From: Kaistia granuli DSM 23481
GTDB lineage: Bacteria > Pseudomonadota > Alphaproteobacteria > Rhizobiales > Kaistiaceae
Reading direction: 5' to 3'
Assembly: GCF_000380505.1 (NCBI RefSeq)
Contig: NZ_AQYH01000006.1
Span: forward strand, 62,001 to 126,000
Length of the DNA stretch: 64,000 nt
This document shows, piece by piece, positions 59,779 to 64,000 of the stretch; positions within the stretch are counted from its first letter, which is position 1; each line of letters starts with the position of its first letter. The translations under genes and the position numbers were made by a program. The notes beneath the pieces were generated by a model. That model saw nothing but the letters and a program-made list of their open reading frames with translations, was not told the origin of the DNA and ran no database searches.

Positions 59779-60804
59779 TCAGTCCTCGAACAGAACCAAG
59801 CTCGCCGGCGATGGCGGTAGCGGGCGAACAGAAACGCCGCTGAAGCCGACGCGCTGCGCCATCTCGGTCAGGTCGCTCTTGGTGTAGGCATCGCCCTTCG
59901 GCGTTGTCGCTAGCATAACCATGGCGAAGTTCGCCGGAAATGGCGGCGAGACGCGGTCCTCGTTCGGCACGAACTCGACCGCGATCACGCGACCGCCGGG
60001 CGCCAGGCTCGCCCGCACCTTCCGCAACAGGCCGGCGCAGGTCACCATATCGAAATGGTGCAGGAAGTTCGGCAGCATCACCAGATCGTAGCCGCTTCCC
60101 CAATCGATGTCGAAAGCGCTGCCGGCGACGGTCCGGTAGCGCGATGCGACACCGGCCTTCTCGGCATTGGCAGTGGCGAGCGCCAGCACGGACGCCCAGT
60201 CGACGGCGACGATCTGCGCCTGCGGCAGCGCCCTGGCGACCGAAATGCCGAAATAGCCATGACCGGCGGCGATATCGAGAATCTTGCGCGGCGGATGGGG
60301 CCAGGAGGCGACCTCGGCGGCGACACCGGCGGCGCTGGCACCGACGAAGGGCACCATGGCCTCGGCGAACTTGATCCAGATCGCATTGTCCGGCGCGATA
60401 TTGGCCATGCCGACCGAACCGCCATTGCGGACATAGGAAGCGGGGTCATCGAGGAACAAGGAGAGATTCTCGCGGGCGGTCAGGAAATCCGAGACGCTGC
60501 CCATATAGGCGGGTGAATTGCGGTCGAGGAAGATCTTGCTCGCCGGCGGCAGCGCGTAGCGCACGCCGTCCTTTTCCAGAAATCCCGATGTCGTCAGATA
60601 GTCGCAGAGGATGCGCATGCCGCGTTCGGCGGCCCCGGTGCGCGCCGCGAGCCGCTCGGCGGTGTCGTCGCCTGAATTGATCGCGGTGAAGACGTCGAAC
60701 TCGATCGCCGCCTTCAGCGCCGCTGTCTTGTGAAATCCCAGCATGGCATCGACGATGGCCGCGGGATTGACGTCGGAGACGGATGCAAGTGCTTCTGTCG
60801 ACAT
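59779..60804 (-). CDS. O-methyltransferase-type class I SAM methyltransferase
   Basis: A 341-aa protein with an N-terminal dimerisation winged helix (about 15-100) and a SAM-binding domain of the Methyltransf_2 type. Motif I is KILDIAAGHGYFGISVARALP, followed by IVAVDWASVLALATANAEKAG and LVMLPNFLHHFD. The plant-type catalytic His motif region is present as FLHHFD. Small-molecule O-methyltransferase of unknown acceptor. It is convergent with the DUF6101 gene and has no biosynthetic neighbours. Confidence 0.87.
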   Translation of the reverse strand: MSTEALASVSDVNPAAIVDAMLGFHKTAALKAAIEFDVFTAINSGDDTAERLAARTGAAERGMRILCDYLTTSGFLEKDGVRYALPPASKIFLDRNSPAYMGSVSDFLTARENLSLFLDDPASYVRNGGSVGMANIAPDNAIWIKFAEAMVPFVGASAAGVAAEVASWPHPPRKILDIAAGHGYFGISVARALPQAQIVAVDWASVLALATANAEKAGVASRYRTVAGSAFDIDWGSGYDLVMLPNFLHHFDMVTCAGLLRKVRASLAPGGRVIAVEFVPNEDRVSPPFPANFAMVMLATTPKGDAYTKSDLTEMAQRVGFSGVSVRPLPPSPASLVLFED

Positions 60805-60976
60805 ATGCTATCGCTCCCAAACAAAGTGGCGGTGAAAATCTCCAGCTGAACGCAATGTCGGCTCCGATAGCGCTACAGCACGGGCCAATCATCAAATGAC
60901 TTGTCTGTGAACGCGGGTCTGCGGAACGCGACATTGCCGCGATACTGCCGCCTTGGCCGCGAGAATGCTCTGAGTG

Positions 60977-61903
60977 CTAGACCAGCCCGTCGAGGACGAG
61001 ACCGGCGAAGAAAACCAGGCCGGCCGGCCAATTGGACTTGAACAGGCGGAGCGCCAAGGCGTCGTCGTCCAGGCGCACGGTCGCGACCTGCCAGGCGAGA
61101 TGCGCGGCGAGGAGCGCCAGCCCGAGCCAGGCAATCCAGCCCACACCGGCGGCGACCAGCGCCCCGGCCCAGAACAGCGTCGAACCGGCATAGAGCAGGC
61201 CGACCATCTGGGGGGCGCGGTCGCCGAACAGGCGGGCCGTCGAGCGCACGCCCATGATCTTGTCGTCCTCGATATCCTGCAGCGCGTAAATCGTGTCGTA
61301 GCCGATCGTCCACAGCACGCTGCCGGCATAAAGCAGCAGCGGCGCCAGCGACAGGCTGCCGAACACGGCCGACCAGCCGATCAGCGCGCCCCAGGAGAAG
61401 GCGAGGCCGAGCACGAATTGCGGCCAGTCGGTGATCCGCTTCATGAAGGGATACGCCGCGACGACCGCGAGCGAGGCGACTCCGAGCGCCACCGAGAACC
61501 AGTTGAAGCAAAGCAGCACGGCGAGCCCGGCCAGCGCCTGCAGGACCAGGAAGATCTTGGCGTTGCGAACGCTGACCTGGCCGCTCGGGATCGGCCGCGA
61601 GCGCGTGCGCGCCACGCCGGCATCCAGTTCACGGTCGACGATGTCGTTATAGGTGCAGCCGGCGCCGCGCATGGCGACGGCACCGATCAGGAACAGGATC
61701 AGGTGCCCGATATTGGGCAGCGTCGATCCGGCGACGTTGCTGGCGAGCGCCGCCGCCCACCAGCAGGGAAGCAGCAGCAGCCGCCAGCCGATCGGCCGGT
61801 CCCAGCGGGCGAGGCGGGCATAGGGCCGGAGCCATTGCGGCGCGAAATGATCGACCCAGTTGCCGCGGTCGGCATCGGAGACGGTTCCATGGCTCAGGCT
61901 CAT
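60977..61903 (-). CDS. ubiA: 4-hydroxybenzoate octaprenyltransferase
   Basis: Membrane prenyltransferase (308 aa, about eight or nine helices) of ubiquinone synthesis. The two aspartate-rich motifs are NDIVDRELDAGVARTRSRP and ALQDIEDDKIMGVRSTA. ARLARWDRPIGWRLLLLPCWW is the usual UbiA start region. It is divergent from the GNAT gene. Ubiquinone would feed the respiratory chain that ends in the aa3 oxidase or a quinol oxidase. Confidence 0.96.
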   Translation of the reverse strand: MSLSHGTVSDADRGNWVDHFAPQWLRPYARLARWDRPIGWRLLLLPCWWAAALASNVAGSTLPNIGHLILFLIGAVAMRGAGCTYNDIVDRELDAGVARTRSRPIPSGQVSVRNAKIFLVLQALAGLAVLLCFNWFSVALGVASLAVVAAYPFMKRITDWPQFVLGLAFSWGALIGWSAVFGSLSLAPLLLYAGSVLWTIGYDTIYALQDIEDDKIMGVRSTARLFGDRAPQMVGLLYAGSTLFWAGALVAAGVGWIAWLGLALLAAHLAWQVATVRLDDDALALRLFKSNWPAGLVFFAGLVLDGLV

Positions 61904-62042
61904 CAGGCGCTTCCGCTTCGCTCGTAGGAGGCCCTTTCATACACCGGTTCGGGGGCCGCGCCACGCGACCACTTGATGCAAGCCGCTTCGGGGAGCCGCC
62001 TCCGCTGATTGTCTCGGCCCGAGGGCGGCGCTAGGCTTCTGC

Positions 62043-62525
62043 ATGCCCGCGCCCTTTGCGATCCGCCCAGCCAGAACGGAGGACGATCTCCGCGTCGTCG
62101 TCGCCATGGTTCGCGCCTATGCGGCCTCGCTCGACATCGATCTCTGCTTTCAGGATTTCGAGGCGGAGATCGCCGCCATGCCGGGAAAATACGCGCCGCC
62201 CGATGGCGAATTGCTGCTGGCGCGCAATGCCGAGGACGTGCCGCTCGGCTGTGTCGGATTGCGGCCATTGCCCGGTTTGGGCCTCTGCGAGATGAAGCGC
62301 CTCTATGTCGCGCCCGATGGCCGCGGCCTGGGTCTCGGCCGCGCCCTGGTCGCCGCCGTCATCGGCGAAGCGAAGCGCATCGGCTATCGCGAGATGCGGC
62401 TCGATACGCTGCCCAGCATGACCACGGCGCTGTCGCTGTACCGGAGCGCCGGATTCCGGACGATCGCGCCCTATTACGCGACCCCGATCGCCGGCACCGT
62501 ATTCCTGGCGAAGGACCTCCATTAG
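62043..62525 (+). CDS. GNAT family N-acetyltransferase
   Basis: A 160-aa GNAT-fold protein. FAIRPARTEDDLRVVVAMVRAYA at the start, MKRLYVAPDGRGLGLGRALVAAVI as the acetyl-CoA pyrophosphate loop, and MRLDTLPSMTTALSLYRSAGFRTIAPYY at the C-terminal side are clear. The substrate is unknown; the LDIDLCFQDFEAEIAAMPGKYAPP region is shared by a widespread bacterial subgroup. Confidence 0.92.
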   Translation: MPAPFAIRPARTEDDLRVVVAMVRAYAASLDIDLCFQDFEAEIAAMPGKYAPPDGELLLARNAEDVPLGCVGLRPLPGLGLCEMKRLYVAPDGRGLGLGRALVAAVIGEAKRIGYREMRLDTLPSMTTALSLYRSAGFRTIAPYYATPIAGTVFLAKDLH

Positions 62526-62609
62526 CCGCCGCCGTTCCGCTAAGGGATTCGACAAGCGGCCCCCCGCTTGCTAAGCGCCGCGCACGGGATTCAAAGACGG
62601 GCAGCTGGC

Positions 62610-63887
<1,278 letters not shown>

Positions 63888-63932
63888 GGCGGTCGCAAGC
63901 CCCCGATCTTCTGTTGTTACCAAGGATAGAGA

Positions 63933-64000
63933 ATGACCGACGAAATCATCGTACGCGACAGCAACGGCACCCAGCTCAAAGACGGCGATTCCGTGACGCT
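63933..64000 (+). CDS. PhnA/YjdM-like protein, N-terminal part
   Basis: Only about 22 codons are visible before the right edge: MTDEIIVRDSNGTQLKDGDS, followed by V-T. This matches the start of short PhnA-domain proteins (often labelled alkylphosphonate utilization protein) that lack the zinc ribbon. AAGGA lies about 7 bp upstream of the ATG. The rest is outside the window. Confidence 0.75.
   Translation, partial: MTDEIIVRDSNGTQLKDGDSVT

Overview
This is a high-GC, gene-dense chromosomal segment of an alphaproteobacterium, most likely of the order Hyphomicrobiales (Rhizobiales). The support is gene content: an alphaproteobacterial aa3-type cytochrome oxidase locus with its CtaB/CtaG/CtaE/DUF983/SURF1 tail, the ispH-thrB-rnhA run, IalB, DUF6101 next to ubiA, DUF1344, a DmeR/DmeF pair, tlyA followed by an rRNA uridine methyltransferase, and a perfect CtrA-type site (TTAA-N7-TTAAC). 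I could not place it to genus. No rRNA, tRNA, CRISPR array, transposase, integrase or prophage was seen; the window is mostly core metabolism.

Layout. 1-3.6 kb: glycine cleavage operon gcvT-gcvH-gcvPA-gcvPB (minus strand) behind a tandem glycine riboswitch. 3.8-13.6 kb: a lipoprotein, then thrC, an M16 protease, a GNAT, a membrane-anchored EAL phosphodiesterase with a degenerate GGDEF domain, ispH, thrB and rnhA. 13.6-16.5 kb: a VapBC-like toxin-antitoxin pair, a peroxiredoxin, a DsbD-N-like secreted protein and YqgE. 16.5-23.1 kb: the cytochrome c oxidase locus, read right to left, with two clear terminators and a 57-aa membrane gene tucked between ctaB and ctaG. 23.3-34.6 kb: IalB, two PPOX-fold proteins (one is PdxH), aroA, tldD, a DnaJ-like protein, TsaC, a crotonase, an HDAC-family hydrolase, xseB and a pirin. 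34.7-48.9 kb: murB, a ClC channel, dxs, an ABM/NIPSNAP/ArsR module, copper chaperones pcuC-senC, dmeR-dmeF, methyltransferases, tlyA, and redox enzymes. 49-64 kb: a TupA-like ATP-grasp protein, aroC, a tandem triplet of DUF1344 genes, a phosphatase, fabI, a DUF3300 protein with a long repetitive tail, an FAD oxidase, DUF6101, ubiA, purD and the start of a PhnA-like gene.

Functional links. CtaC carries the CuA site and CtaD the heme/CuB site. CtaB makes heme O, CtaG delivers CuB copper, and SURF1 aids heme a insertion. PcuC and SenC/SCO, 19 kb away, are the expected CuA copper donors. thrB and thrC complete threonine synthesis, dxs and ispH are the first and last steps of the MEP pathway, and aroA and aroC are the last two steps to chorismate.

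The least explained stretch is 51.2-53.1 kb. A sigma70-like promoter there is followed by about 140 bp ending in an intrinsic terminator (candidate small RNA), then an AT-richer leader. Three nearly identical secreted 85-aa DUF1344 genes follow, each with the same GTCGAA...TTCGAC inverted repeat before its ribosome-binding site, and then a closely related terminator. Two core enzymes are also of unexpected types: AroA is of the E. coli-like class, with Phe in place of the conserved Pro of its active-site loop, and MurB is of the E. coli type and stands outside a cell-division cluster.
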